Part shown: positions 21,411 through 34,281 of the stretch, piece by piece | How the letters are laid out: each line of letters starts with the position of its first letter | How positions within the stretch are numbered: position 1 is the stretch's first letter | DNA from: Ramlibacter terrae | Lineage (GTDB): Bacteria > Pseudomonadota > Gammaproteobacteria > Burkholderiales > Burkholderiaceae_C | Direction of reading: 5' to 3' | NCBI GenBank assembly: GCA_013127575.1 | Contig: CP053418.1 | Coordinates: forward strand, 3,472,001 to 3,536,000 | Length of the DNA stretch: 64,000 bases | The notes under the pieces: generated by a model | Told to the model about the DNA's origin: nothing | Databases searched by the model: none | What the model saw: only the letters and a program-made list of their open reading frames with translations | Translations under genes and position numbers: made by a program

Positions 21411-21766
21411 TTACTTGGCGGCGGAAGCGGCGCCCGTCGAACCCGTGGCGGCGCCAGTGGCGGCGCTGGGGGTGGCCGAACCGGCGCTGCCCGACGAGCC
21501 GGTGGAAGCGGAACCGCTGGTGCCGGTGCTGGAGGAGCCCGTGCTGCCGGCGGCGGTGCCGGCAGCGCCGGCGGCGGCGGAAGCGGCGCCGGCCGAAGCG
21601 TCGGCGGCGGAGCGGCGGCCGGGGCAGCAGCGGGGGCGGGAGCCGGCGCCGGGGTGGGCACGGCGGCGGGAGCGGGAGCCGGAGCCGGAGCCGGCGTCTC
21701 GGTCTTGCCGCAGGCGGCAAGCGCGGCGGCGGCGATCAGCGAGGCCAGAACGAGTGACTTCTTCAT
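21411..21766 (-). CDS. Low-complexity lipoprotein (Pro/Ala then Ser/Gly/Ala)
   Basis: About 118 residues. Clear lipoprotein signal MKKSLVLASLIAAAALAAC, then a PAPAPAP-type spacer, then, after a one-base break near 21618, an Ala/Gly/Ser/Thr repeat (GAAGTAAGSTGSSSTGTS...) ending TGAASAAK. Starting from the stop at 21411 and reading back gives the Ser/Gly-rich frame; continuing the N-terminal frame instead gives an Arg/Pro-rich tail that runs through the terminator, which is unlikely. Function unknown; the composition suggests a flexible surface or periplasmic linker. Confidence 0.6.
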
Positions 21767-21938
21767 TTCAGTTTCCTATTGGGTGTGGACAACGATTCCG
21801 GATAGTGTCCTGGCGGCCTTGTCTGCAGCCGCTAGAGACCGAGCGGAAACGGCAGGCACGCCCCTCTCCGACTCAGCCCGCCATTATAGGTGTGGCGTGA
21901 ATTTCTTGCGGATCGGGCCCCCGCGTGTGGACCCCGCG

Positions 21939-22447
21939 CTACAGGCCGAGCGTCGTGGCCGGGAAGGCCGGGGACGAGCGCGCGATCCATTCGTTGAGCC
22001 GTTCGCGCATGAGCAGGCGGCGCTCGGGCTCGCTGCCGCAGTAGCCGTTGCTGCGCTCCGGGTCGAGCCGGTCGAGCACCCAGCCGGGGCTCCAGATGCC
22101 GCTGGGCAGCTCGAGCGGATCGGCGGCCTGGCAACCCCACGCGGTGACGATGTGCGACCGGTGCCGCGCCACTGGACGAAGCGCGCGTGGTTGCGCACGA
22201 CGGTGTCGTAGTTCCGGGCCAGCAGGACCATCTTGCGGCCGCTCTTCGCCCAGCTGTTGAGCGACTCGGCGACGGCCCGCTCGCCCAGCGGCCAATCGGC
22301 GAAGTCGGCGTCGGTGAGGACGATCTCCTGCCAGCCCTCGCGGCCGGCACAGGCGAGCGCGTCGCGCACCAGGTCGCGGAAATCGGTGCGTCCTTCGAAA
22401 CGACGCGAGGGCAGCGCGTCGGGTTGCGGGCTTTCGGCTTCGCTCAT
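21939..22447 (-). CDS. Conserved hypothetical protein downstream of the RoxA-like gene
   Basis: About 170 residues; not assigned to a named family. Contains FRDLVRDALACAGREGWQEIVLTDADF, NSWAKSGRKMVLLARNYD, AWGCQAADPLELP and NGYCGSEPERRLLMRERL. One break at 22169 (accggtcg for acctggtcg, CCTGG). Its ATG overlaps the stop of the preceding cupin gene, so the two are probably translated together. Confidence 0.65.
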
Positions 22448-23574
22448 GGCGTGGCTCCTTCGTCGGCGTGCAGCCAGCCGGCTTCGCACCACGACAGCAA
22501 CAGCGAGCAGGCGGCTTCGCTGGCGCCGGCAAGTTCGCGCGGCGACAGCCGCCGCCGGTCCGCGAGCTTGCGCATCAGGGTGGCATCGCGGCCACCCGCG
22601 CGCCACGACTCCCCGTTGACGAACACGTGTCCGCCGTCATGCAGCATGCGCGTGCGCGGATCGAGCACCACGGCCTGCAGCGCTTGCGGCGCATCGGCGG
22701 GATCGAACCACACGCCCGGCTTCGGCTCGGTGAGGTATTCGCCGAGCACGCGGTCGAGCGCCTTCGGATCCTTCAGCGCCGCGGCCAGCGCGTCCTGCGC
22801 GAAATCCCGCAAGGCCGGCGGGATGGCGCCGGGCGCCGCAGTGGCGGGCTGCGAAGGATCGCGGTAGAGGCGTTCGTCGAGGTCGCCGGCTTCATCGGCC
22901 AGCCGCTGCAGCAGTTCGCGCGCGAGTTCGGCCCGCGCCGGCGCGCGGAAGCCGATCGAGTAGGTCTGGCACTCGCCAAGGGCCACGCCGTCGTGCGCGT
23001 AGCCGGGCGGCAGGTACAGCATGTCGCCCGCGTCCAGCACGTACTCCTCTTCCGCCTGGAAGTTGCGCAGGATCTTGAGCGGCACGCCCTCCTGCAGGGT
23101 GCGGTCGTCCTGCCGGCCGATGCGCCAGCGGCGCTGCCCCTGCGCCTGCAGCAGGAACACGTCGTAGCTGTCGAAGTGCGGGCCGACGCCGCCGCCGTCG
23201 CTGGCCCAACTGATCATCAGGTCGTCGAGCCGCGCGGCGGGGACGAAGGAGAAGCCGTGCAGCAGCTCGTGCACGCCGCGATGGTGGAGGTCGACGCCTT
23301 GCACCAGCAGCGTCCAGCGGGGCTGCTGCACCGGCGGCAGGGCACGCCGTCCGAACGGGCCGCGCTGCAGCTTCCAGCCGCGGCCTTCGCGCGCCACCAG
23401 CCGCGACTCGACGTCGTCGCGCGCCGCCGGGGCGAACAAGTCCTTGCGTGCGAGCAGCGGCTGGAAGCCCGCGATGGCGTTGCGCACCAGCAGGGGCTTC
23501 TTCTGCCAGTGGCGCTTCATGAAGCGTTCGGGCGAGAGGCCGCCGAGCAGGGCGAGGGGTGCGGTGGTGTCCAT
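22444..23574 (-). CDS. RoxA/YcfD-type JmjC cupin, ribosomal-protein hydroxylase
   Basis: Fe(II)/2-oxoglutarate-dependent oxygenase of 376 residues related to E. coli YcfD, which hydroxylates an arginine of ribosomal protein uL16. No frame break. N-terminus LGGLSPERFMKRHWQKKPLLVRNA is diagnostic of the group; the iron ligands are expected in GPHFDSYDVFLLQ (HxD) and a later His after YLPPGYAHDG. The C-terminal winged-helix-like region ends LLLSWCEAGWLHADEG. Start chosen at MDTTAPLALL, next to a divergent FKBP gene. Confidence 0.88.
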   Translation of the reverse strand: MDTTAPLALLGGLSPERFMKRHWQKKPLLVRNAIAGFQPLLARKDLFAPAARDDVESRLVAREGRGWKLQRGPFGRRALPPVQQPRWTLLVQGVDLHHRGVHELLHGFSFVPAARLDDLMISWASDGGGVGPHFDSYDVFLLQAQGQRRWRIGRQDDRTLQEGVPLKILRNFQAEEEYVLDAGDMLYLPPGYAHDGVALGECQTYSIGFRAPARAELARELLQRLADEAGDLDERLYRDPSQPATAAPGAIPPALRDFAQDALAAALKDPKALDRVLGEYLTEPKPGVWFDPADAPQALQAVVLDPRTRMLHDGGHVFVNGESWRAGGRDATLMRKLADRRRLSPRELAGASEAACSLLLSWCEAGWLHADEGATP

Positions 23575-23581
23575 GGAGTGC

Positions 23582-23587
23582 GACAAT
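23582..23587 (+). promoter_or_regulatory. -10-like hexamer GACAAT, FKBP gene
   Basis: GACAAT ends 6 bases before the FKBP ATG; the six bases between (TCTTTC) carry no ribosome-binding site. Candidate leaderless start. Confidence 0.4.
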
Positions 23588-23593
23588 TCTTTC

Positions 23594-24082
23594 ATGGAAA
23601 TCACAAGCACTTGCGTCGTCGCGCTGACGTGGACGCTGAAGGACACGCTGGGCGAAGAACTCGATCGGCTGGAGGAGCCCGTGGAGTTCGGTGGGCGGCC
23701 GCGACCTGCTGGGCAAGATCGAGGAAGCGCTGCAGGGCCACGAAGCGGGCGACAAGCTCGACCTGCACCGGAGCCCGAGGACGCCTTCGGCGACTACGAC
23801 GAAACGCGCGTGTTCCTCGAGCCGCGCGGCATCTTTCCGAAAGAGCTGGAAGAAGGCATGACCTACGAGCAGTTGCCCGAAGGCGCCACCAGCGAGGATC
23901 TGCCGGCGGATGCGCTGTTCACCGTGACGGAGATCTATCCCGAGCACGTGGTGCTCGACGCCAACCACCCGCTCGCCGGCATCGCGTTGCGGCTGCACCT
24001 GAAGGTGGAAGCGGTGCGCGAGGCCACCGAAGAAGAAGTGGGCGCGGGCACGCTGGGCGCGGGCTTCTTCCAGATCGGGTGA
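23594..24082 (+). CDS. FKBP-type peptidyl-prolyl isomerase, SlyD-like
   Basis: About 163 residues. Begins MEITSTCVVALTWTLKDTLGEELD; after repair it reads EPVEFLVGGRDLLGKIEEALQGHEAGDKLDLHLEPEDAFGDYDE, the SlyD/SlpA-type FKBP core with an inserted flap domain, followed by VVLDANHPLAG. No His-rich tail. Breaks at 23690 (two bases lost at ttcctgg) and 23769 (caccgg for cacctgg), both CCTGG sites. Likely a cytoplasmic prolyl isomerase and chaperone. Confidence 0.88.
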   Translation: MEITSTCVVALTWTLKDTLGEELDRLEEPVEFGGRPRPAGQDRGSAAGPRSGRQARPAPEPEDAFGDYDETRVFLEPRGIFPKELEEGMTYEQLPEGATSEDLPADALFTVTEIYPEHVVLDANHPLAGIALRLHLKVEAVREATEEEVGAGTLGAGFFQIG

Positions 24083-24097
24083 AGGATTTTGCGCACA

Positions 24098-24125
24098 AAA
24101 AAGCCGGGGCGTGCCCCGGCTTTTT
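24098..24125 (+). terminator. Bidirectional rho-independent terminator
   Basis: Stem AAAAAGCCGGGG / CCCCGGCTTTTT with a CGTG loop, between the convergent FKBP and glycine-zipper genes. The A and T runs let it serve both strands. Confidence 0.88.
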
Positions 24126-24139
24126 CATGCGCGCAAGGC

Positions 24140-24631
24140 TCACGCGCGGTGGATCACGCCGCCTTCGACGCGGACGCGGTCGCCGACGCGCAGGTCGCCG
24201 GTGGCCGGCACTTCGTACGTGCGCACCGAGCCCTGGTCCGTCTGCATCGTGATGCGGTAGCCGGGCGCGGTGGTCACGCCTTGCTGGTTGCGCTGGATGT
24301 TGCTGCCGACGGCAGCGCCCGCGACGCCGCCCAGCACGGTGGCTGCCGTGCGGCCCGATCCGCCGCCGATGGTGCTGCCCGGGAGCGCACCGGCCACGCC
24401 GCCGACCACGGCGCCGAGGACACCGCTGCTCTGCGGAGCGGCCGTGCCCACCGGGAGGTACTCGATGTTCAGGATGCGGCCGTATTCCATTCCGGCCACG
24501 GGGTACGACGTCGACGGAGCGGTGGTCGGGTAGGTCTGCGAGACCGGATACTGCGACGTGGCGCAGCCGGCCATCATGGCGGCGGCGACGAAGCCGGTGA
24601 CGAGGGCCGGGACCCGGATGTGATTGCGCAT
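24140..24631 (-). CDS. Glycine-zipper outer-membrane lipoprotein
   Basis: 163 residues; no frame break. ATG chosen at MRNHIRV because AAGGAG lies 8 bases upstream. Lipobox VAAAMMAGC, then a Tyr/Pro/Thr-rich linker, then a glycine-zipper segment (GVLGAVVGGVAGALPG...GGVAGAAVG) and a beta-rich C-terminus (YRITMQTDQGSVRTYEV). Resembles SlyB/PcpY-type lipoproteins thought to stabilise the envelope. Confidence 0.8.
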   Translation of the reverse strand: MRNHIRVPALVTGFVAAAMMAGCATSQYPVSQTYPTTAPSTSYPVAGMEYGRILNIEYLPVGTAAPQSSGVLGAVVGGVAGALPGSTIGGGSGRTAATVLGGVAGAAVGSNIQRNQQGVTTAPGYRITMQTDQGSVRTYEVPATGDLRVGDRVRVEGGVIHRA

Positions 24632-24764
24632 TGGAATTCTCCTTCGAGGTAACTGTGTGGCCCGATTGGAGCCCCCACAGCCGCCGGGGGACGCAGGCAA
24701 ATGCGCAGCTTCCTGTAGGAGCTTGTTCGACACCGCGTAGGCGATGCCGCACGGAAGTGAGCAG

Positions 24765-25211
24765 TCAGGCCTTGCCGGTGGAGCCGTAGCCGCCCGCGCC
24801 GCGCTGCGTCGCCGGGAACTCGTCGACGACGTTGAACTGCGCCTGCACCACCGGCACGATCACGAGCTGCGCCAGCCGCTCCATCGGCTGCAGCGTGAAG
24901 GCCGTGTCGCTGCGGTTCCACGCGCTCACCATCAGCTGGCCCCGGTAGTCGCTGTCGATCAGGCCGACCGGGTTGCCCAGCACGATGCCGTGCTTGTGGC
25001 CGAGACCCGAGCGCGGAAGGACCGGGGCCGCATAGCCGGGGTCCTTCAGCCAGACGGCGATGCCGGTGGGCACCAGCCGCCACGCGTTCGGCTCCAGCGT
25101 CAGCGGCTCGTCGATGCAGGCGCGCAGGTCGAGCCCCGCGCTGCCGGGCGTGGCATAGGCCGGGAGCTGGTCGACCATCCGCGGGTCGAGGATCTTGACG
25201 TCGATGTGCAT
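24765..25211 (-). CDS. dut: Deoxyuridine 5'-triphosphate nucleotidohydrolase
   Basis: Trimeric dUTPase of 148 residues, hydrolysing dUTP to dUMP and pyrophosphate. All five motifs are present: [48 protein letters not shown] and the C-terminal [10 protein letters not shown]. No frame break. It follows coaBC by 10 bases, the conserved coaBC-dut order. Confidence 0.96.
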   Translation of the reverse strand: MHIDVKILDPRMVDQLPAYATPGSAGLDLRACIDEPLTLEPNAWRLVPTGIAVWLKDPGYAAPVLPRSGLGHKHGIVLGNPVGLIDSDYRGQLMVSAWNRSDTAFTLQPMERLAQLVIVPVVQAQFNVVDEFPATQRGAGGYGSTGKA

Positions 25212-25221
25212 GTTCCGGTTT

Positions 25222-26442
25222 TCAGTGCGATGCCGCCATCCGGGCGGCGATCTCGGCGACGAGCTGCCGCGCCAGCACCAGCTTCGAGGCGCGCGGCAGC
25301 TCGCGCACGCCCTGCGCGTCCACCAGCAGCAGCTGGTTGTCGTCCTGGCCGAAAGTCAGGGGACCGATGTTGCCGACCAGCAGCGGAATGCCCTTGCGTT
25401 CGCGCTTGGCCTTGGCGTGCGCCACGAGGTCGTGGCTTTCGGCCGCGAAGCCGACGCAGAACAGCGCGCCGTTGCGTGCGCGCTCGCCTTGCGCCACGGT
25501 AGCGAGGATGTCGGGGTTCTCGGCAAAGGCGACGGTGGGCGCCGCGCCGCTGCCGTCCTTCTTGATCTTCTGGTCGGCCTCGGCCACGGGACGCCAGTCG
25601 GCGACCGCGGCCGTGGCGACGAACACGTCGGCGTCGGGCACGGCGGCCTGCGTCGCCGCGAGCATCTCGCGGGCCGACTTCACGTTCACGCGCGCCACGC
25701 CGCGGGGCGTGGCCAGGCTGACGGGGCCGGCGACCAGCGTCACCTGCGCGCCGGCTTCGCGCGCTGCCCGGGCGATGGCGAAACCCATCTTGCCCGAGGA
25801 ATGGTTGGTGATGCCGCGGATCGGGTCGAGCGCCTCGAAGGTCGGCCCCGCCGTGACCACGACGCGGCGCCCCGCCAGCACCTTGCGCTGGAAGAACGCG
25901 ATCACGTCTTCCAGCATCTCCTGCGGCTCCAGCATGCGGCCGTCGCCGGTTTCGCCGCAAGCCTGCGGGCCGCTGCCCACGCCCAGCAGCGTGGCGCCGT
26001 CGGCGGCGAGCTGCGCCATGTTGCGCTGGGTGGCGGGGTGCGCCCACATCTCGCGGTTCATGGCGGGCGCCACCAGCAGCGGCACCTTCTCCATCGGACG
26101 TGCCAGGCACATCAGGCTGAGCAGTTCGTCGGCCCGGCCCTGCACCAGCTTCGCCATGAAGTCGGCGCTGCACGGCGCCAGCAGGATCGCATCGGCCTGC
26201 CGCGACAGGTTGATGTGCGGCATGTTGTTCGGCTCGCGCGTGTCCCACTGCGAGCCGTAGACGGTCCGTCCGGACAAGGCCTGCATGGTGACGGCGGTGA
26301 TGAACTGTTCGGCCGCCGCGGTCATGACGACCTGCACCGTGCAGCCCTCCTTGACGAGGGCCCGGCACAGCTCCGCCGCCTTGTAGCAAGCGATGCCGCC
26401 CGTGAGCCCGAGGACGATGTGCTTGCCGGCCGGGTCGTTCAT
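25222..26442 (-). CDS. coaBC: Bifunctional phosphopantothenoylcysteine decarboxylase/phosphopantothenate-cysteine ligase
   Basis: Coenzyme A synthesis, 406 residues, intact. The N-terminal CoaC flavoprotein has [16 protein letters not shown], catalytic His in NMPHINLSR, and [20 protein letters not shown] is the substrate-binding flap. The C-terminal CoaB part begins [27 protein letters not shown] with [14 protein letters not shown]. Start at [10 protein letters not shown]; a TACACT hexamer ends 7 bases upstream and no Shine-Dalgarno sequence is present. Confidence 0.96.
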   Translation of the reverse strand: MNDPAGKHIVLGLTGGIACYKAAELCRALVKEGCTVQVVMTAAAEQFITAVTMQALSGRTVYGSQWDTREPNNMPHINLSRQADAILLAPCSADFMAKLVQGRADELLSLMCLARPMEKVPLLVAPAMNREMWAHPATQRNMAQLAADGATLLGVGSGPQACGETGDGRMLEPQEMLEDVIAFFQRKVLAGRRVVVTAGPTFEALDPIRGITNHSSGKMGFAIARAAREAGAQVTLVAGPVSLATPRGVARVNVKSAREMLAATQAAVPDADVFVATAAVADWRPVAEADQKIKKDGSGAAPTVAFAENPDILATVAQGERARNGALFCVGFAAESHDLVAHAKAKRERKGIPLLVGNIGPLTFGQDDNQLLLVDAQGVRELPRASKLVLARQLVAEIAARMAASH

Positions 26443-26449
26443 GGGCGGG

Positions 26450-26455
26450 AGTGTA
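26450..26455 (-). promoter_or_regulatory. -10-like hexamer TACACT, coaBC
   Basis: TACACT on the minus strand ends 7 bases before the coaBC ATG. Candidate leaderless start, divergent from the pyrG promoter. Confidence 0.4.
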
Positions 26456-26478
26456 GCGAGCCTCCGCACCCTCCCCCG

Positions 26479-29063
<2,585 letters not shown>

Positions 29064-29082
29064 CGGCACCCCGGGAGACCCC

Positions 29083-30711
<1,629 letters not shown>

Positions 30712-30721
30712 TCCCCAGCCC

Positions 30722-30997
30722 GTGTCCAGCCGCGCCGTCGCCGTCCTGCTGATCCTCCTGCTGGCCGTGGTGCAGGGCCAGCTCTGGTTCGGCCGCGGCA
30801 GCGTCCGCGAGGTGCAGGCGATGCAGCGCAAGCTCGACGAGCAGAAGGCGCACAACGCCATCGCGCAGCAGGCCAACGAGCGCCTCGGCGCCGAAGTGCG
30901 CGATCTGCAGGAAGGGCTGGAGACGGTGGAGGAGAAGGCGCGCTCGGAACTCGGCATGGTCAAGCCGAACGAAGTGCTCGTCCAGATAGCCAAATGA
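30722..30997 (+). CDS. ftsB: Cell division protein FtsB
   Basis: 91 residues with a GTG start 10 bases after eno. Single N-terminal transmembrane helix (VAVLLILLLAVVQGQLWFG), then a periplasmic coiled coil (REVQAMQRKLDEQ...NERLGAEVRDLQEG) and the conserved ARSELGMVKPNE. Part of the FtsQBL divisome complex. The eno-ftsB pairing is conserved in proteobacteria. Confidence 0.93.
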   Translation: MSSRAVAVLLILLLAVVQGQLWFGRGSVREVQAMQRKLDEQKAHNAIAQQANERLGAEVRDLQEGLETVEEKARSELGMVKPNEVLVQIAK

Positions 30998-31026
30998 CGC
31001 CGCGCAAGCGCGGAGGAAAGCGGCGT

Positions 31027-31046
31027 ATCCCCGCGCAGGCGGGGAT
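31027..31046. repeat. Small palindrome, dispersed-repeat type
   Basis: ATCCCCGC GCAG GCGGGGAT, an 8-base stem. The 100 bases after ftsB are rich in related C- and G-tract motifs (for example a GCGTAGGCGGG at about 31096), like REP elements often seen in Comamonadaceae intergenes. It could also act as a weak terminator, but there is no T run. Confidence 0.5.
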
Positions 31047-31128
31047 CCAGCCACGGCCTCCGGGAAGCCACGGATTCCCGCCAAAGCCTGTCCTCGCGTA
31101 GGCGGGGGCGGGAATGACAATCTCTTTC

Positions 31129-31728
31129 ATGTTCGCCGAAGCCTTCCAGCTCTGGGGCTCCCCCGTCACCTGGCTCGAACTCGTCGCGGTGGCGCTCTCG
31201 CTGGCCATGGTCGGCTGCAACATCCGGGAGATCCACTGGGGGTGGCCGCTGGCCATCGCCAGTTCGCTGCTGTACTGCGCGCTCTTCTGGCGCAGCAAGC
31301 TGTACGGCGACGCCAGCCTGCAGGTCTTCTTCGTTGTGGTCGCGTCCCGGGGCTGGTTCCAGTGGCTGCGCGGACGCCGGGCCGATGGTTCCCAGTTGCA
31401 CGTGGCGCGCCTGTCCCCGCGCGGATTGGCGGCCATGCTCGCCGCCTGCGCGGTGCTGTGGCCGGCCACCGGGCTGTTCCTGCTGAAGTTCACCGACAGC
31501 GACGTGCCGTGGTGGGACGCTTTCCCGACGTCGGTCAGCCTGGTCGGCCAGTACCTGCTCGGCCGCAAGTACGTGGAGAACTGGGGCCTCTGGATCGCCG
31601 TCAATGCGGTGAGCGTGGCGCTGTTCGCCTTCAAGGCCCTGTGGCTGACGGCGGGGCTCTACCTTCTGTTCATCGCGCTCAGCGTGGCCGGATGGCGGGT
31701 CTGGCAGGCGCGGGTGCAGCCGGCATGA
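31129..31728 (+). CDS. pnuC: Nicotinamide riboside transporter PnuC
   Basis: Integral membrane facilitator of about 199 residues, intact. PnuC features include WLELVAVALSLAMVGCNIREIHWGWPL, FFVVVASRGWFQWLRG, the WWDAFPTSVSLVGQYLLGRKYVENWGLWI stretch and YLLFIALSVAGW. An upstream in-frame ATG (31114) would add five residues; I prefer MFAEAFQLW because the earlier one lies at the edge of the repeat. The stop overlaps the kinase start (ATGA). Together they import nicotinamide riboside and trap it by phosphorylation. Confidence 0.9.
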   Translation: MFAEAFQLWGSPVTWLELVAVALSLAMVGCNIREIHWGWPLAIASSLLYCALFWRSKLYGDASLQVFFVVVASRGWFQWLRGRRADGSQLHVARLSPRGLAAMLAACAVLWPATGLFLLKFTDSDVPWWDAFPTSVSLVGQYLLGRKYVENWGLWIAVNAVSVALFAFKALWLTAGLYLLFIALSVAGWRVWQARVQPA

Positions 31729-32362
31729 GCGCGCGCAAGGTCGCCCTGCTCGGCGCCGAGAGCACCGGCAAGACGCAGCTGTCGCAGGACCTCGCCGGCC
31801 ACTTGCGCGCCCGGGGCCTGCGCGTGGCAGTCGTGGCCGAGGTATTGCGCGAATGGTGCGCGCGCGAGGGCCGCACGCCGCGGCCCGAGGAGCAGATGCC
31901 GATCGCGCAGGAGCAGGAGCGGCGCGTCGACGCCGCCGCGGCGCGGCACGACATCGTCATCGCCGACACCACGGCGCTGATGGTCGCCATCTACAGCGCG
32001 ATGCTGTTCGACGACGGCGACCTCTACCTGTTCGCCCTCGAGCGCCAGCGCGGCTACGACGCCACGCTCGTCACCGGCCTCGACCTGCCCCGGGTCGCCG
32101 ACGGACTGCAGCGCGACGGCCCGCACGTGCGCGAGCCGGTCGACCGGCTCGTGCGTGACGGGCTTGCGCGCGCCGGCGTGAACTACCGGTGGTGTACGGA
32201 ACCGGTCCTGCCCGTCTCGCCGGCGCGCTCGATGCCCTCGCGCGGCTCGGCGTCGCCGGCGCGGAGACCGCCCGCGCCGGGGAAGCAGCCGACCCGGACC
32301 GGAACTGCGAGAAGTGCAGCGATCCGGAATGCGAACACCGGCTGTTCAGCCGGCTGAAGTAA
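31725..32362 (+). CDS. NadR-like AAA ATPase, probable ribosylnicotinamide kinase
   Basis: About 213 residues. Walker A in LLGAESTGKTQLSQDLA, VVAEVLREWCAREGRTPRPEEQ, and DIVIADTTALMVAIYSAML, as in the kinase domain of NadR. No nucleotidyltransferase domain. The C-terminus has a Cys pair CEKCSDPECEH that could bind metal. Break at 32187 (taccggtgg for taccaggtgg, CCAGG). At 32090 LPR replaces the expected LPW (ccccgg for ccctgg). Coupled to pnuC, so probably phosphorylates imported nicotinamide riboside. The 3' end overlaps the convergent regulator by 17 bases. Confidence 0.82.
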
Positions 32363-33306
32363 GCCGCGCGGGCTCCGCCGCCAATTCGTCGCGCCAGGCA
32401 CGGAGCGTCGGGCCGATGTCGCCCACGTCGCGGATGGCCTGCACGCCCGCCACGCCGCCACGCGCCAGCGCGGGCGAGCTGCCCCCGGCCCAGATCGCGA
32501 CGTGCTGCGGCAGGCTGCCGCGCAACTGCTCGAGTGCGCGCAGCACGTACGGGCCGCATGGACGCACTGAAGCTCAGGCCGACGATGTCGGCCCCGAACG
32601 CATGGGCGGCGGCGACCAGCTGCGCCACCGGAACCCGCAGGCCGAGCGACGTGCAGGCGCAGCCCTCCAGCCCGAACATGACCTGCGCCATGAGGAGGCC
32701 GAGGCCGTGGCCCTCCTCCGGCAGCGTGGCCAGCAACACCCGCGGCCGCGCGCCCGCCGGCGGGCGCTGCGCGGCCAGCGCGCCGCGCAGCAGTTGCTGC
32801 ACCGCCTCGGTGTAGAGGTGCTCCTCGTAGATCTGCAGGTCGCCGTGCGACCAGCAGGTGCCCACCAGCGCGTTCAGCTCCGGCAACCGGTGCGTGATGA
32901 ATCCACGCAGGCCGAGGCTGCGTACCGATTCCTCGAGATGCCGCACCAACCCCGCCACATCGTGACTTCGCAAGGCGCGCAGCACCGGATCGTCCGGCGC
33001 GGTGGCGAAGCCCCGCGCGCCGGTGGCGTGCCCGGTCGCGCCCGCCGGTCCGCCCAATGCGCCCAGCTGGGCCGGTGTCAGCGCGAGCAGCCGCCCGGGC
33101 CGGTGGCCGCGGGCGATCAGCGCCGCGATGGCCCGCAGCCGGTCGACCTGCTCGCCGGGATAGACCCGCTCGCCGCGCGCGTCCCGGTCCGGCGTCGGGA
33201 AGCCGTAGCGGCGCTCCCAGATGCGCAGGGTGGCGCGCGCGATGCCGGTTTCCTGCTCCACCGCGGCGATGGGCAGGCCGGCGGTGGCGTCGGCGGTTGG
33301 TGACAT
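32346..33306 (-). CDS. MerR-family regulator with B12-binding domain
   Basis: About 320 residues. N-terminal MerR winged helix: GLPIAAVEQETGIARATLRIWERRYGFPTPDR, and VYPGEQVDRLRAIAALIARGH. The middle and C-terminal parts match the helical-bundle and Rossmann-like cobalamin domains of CarH/LitR: LATLPEEGHGLGLLMAQV includes ExHxxG, the His-on B12 signature, followed by ADIVGLSFSAS and VAIWAGGSSPAL. One frame change near 32564 (one base too many, or two missing). May be a light- or redox-sensitive repressor; targets unknown. A GACAAT hexamer ends 6 bases before the ATG. Confidence 0.82.
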
Positions 33307-33312
33307 GCACCC

Positions 33313-33318
33313 ATTGTC
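33313..33318 (-). promoter_or_regulatory. -10-like hexamer GACAAT, MerR/B12 regulator
   Basis: GACAAT ends 6 bases upstream of the regulator ATG; the intervening GGGTGC is not a usable ribosome site. Candidate leaderless start. Confidence 0.4.
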
Positions 33319-33449
33319 ATTCAATGTGCGCATGGTTTTCGCCAAGCATTGCGCAGGTTCCGCATCCGCGTGCGCCGGCGTCATGCGCAACTTTCGTTTT
33401 CAACTTCACAATCACGCGACCCGGTCGTCGCCCTCCCCCAAGGACTCCC

Positions 33450-34278
33450 ATGCCGATCCCTTCCCTGCGCCTCCTGACCTGTGCGGCGGCGGCCGCGCTG
33501 GCCTGCCTCGCCGGCATCCCGCCCGCGGCCGCGGCCGAACCCGAAGTGCTCGCCCACCCCCCGGGTGGTGCCGCCGCCCGGCAACCAGCCGGGCGCGTAC
33601 TTCACCAACGGCCGACGGCGACGTGCGCGACGCGCCCTTCGTGCTGCGCTTCGGCCTGTCGATGCGCGGCGGCTGGTGCCGGCCGGCAAGACCGCCGACC
33701 GCGCGGGCCACCACCACCTGCTGGTCAACCAGCCGCTGCCGCTGGACTTCAAGAAGCCGCTGCCCTTCACCGAGAAGTACATCCACTTCGGCAAGGGCCA
33801 GATGGAGCACGTGGTCGACCTGCCGCCCGGCACCTACACGCTCAACCTGCTGCTGGCCGACCGGGGACACATCCCGTACTTCGTCTACAGCAAGCCGGTG
33901 CGCGTGACCATCAAGTCGCAGCGCAAGGTGGCGGCGGCCGAACTGACCGGCGCGCCCCGCGTGGAGATCCTGCAGCCCGCCAACGCCGCCAGCGTGCGGG
34001 CGCCGGTGCGCGTGCAGTTCCATGCGGTGGGCCACAACGTCTCGCACGCGGGGGCCCGGGCGGCCGACACCGGGCACTTCCGGCTGTCGGTGCTGCAGGC
34101 GGGCAAGCCGCCGCAGGTGCTGGCGTTCCGCGGCGGCCAGACCGAGGTGTGGCTGAACCCGCCCAAGGGCGACTACCAGCTCAAGCTGGACCTGGTGAGC
34201 AACCAGGACCCGGCGCGCGTGCTGGCGACCACGCCGGTGCAGGCGCTCGCCATCACCGGCACCGCGCCCCCGCTGTAA
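33450..34278 (+). CDS. DUF4399 periplasmic protein
   Basis: About 277 residues. Signal peptide (IPSLRLLTCAAAAALACLAGIPPAAA), then two DUF4399-like copies. The first includes FTNLADGDVRDAPFVLRFGLSM, GHHHLLVNQPLPLDF and HFGKGQMEHVVDLPPGTYTL; the second, shorter, includes RVEILQPANAASVRAPVRVQF and GHFRLSVLQ. The His triplet suggests metal binding. Breaks near 33562 (run of C), 33607 (two bases lost at a CCTGG) and 33670 (ggctgg for ggcctgg). Function unknown. Confidence 0.75.
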
Positions 34279-34281
34279 GCG

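Noticed and set aside
31021-31128. Riboswitch in front of pnuC.
   Set aside because: The segment is a dispersed palindromic repeat without the conserved cores of known NAD+ or other riboswitches that I could recognise.
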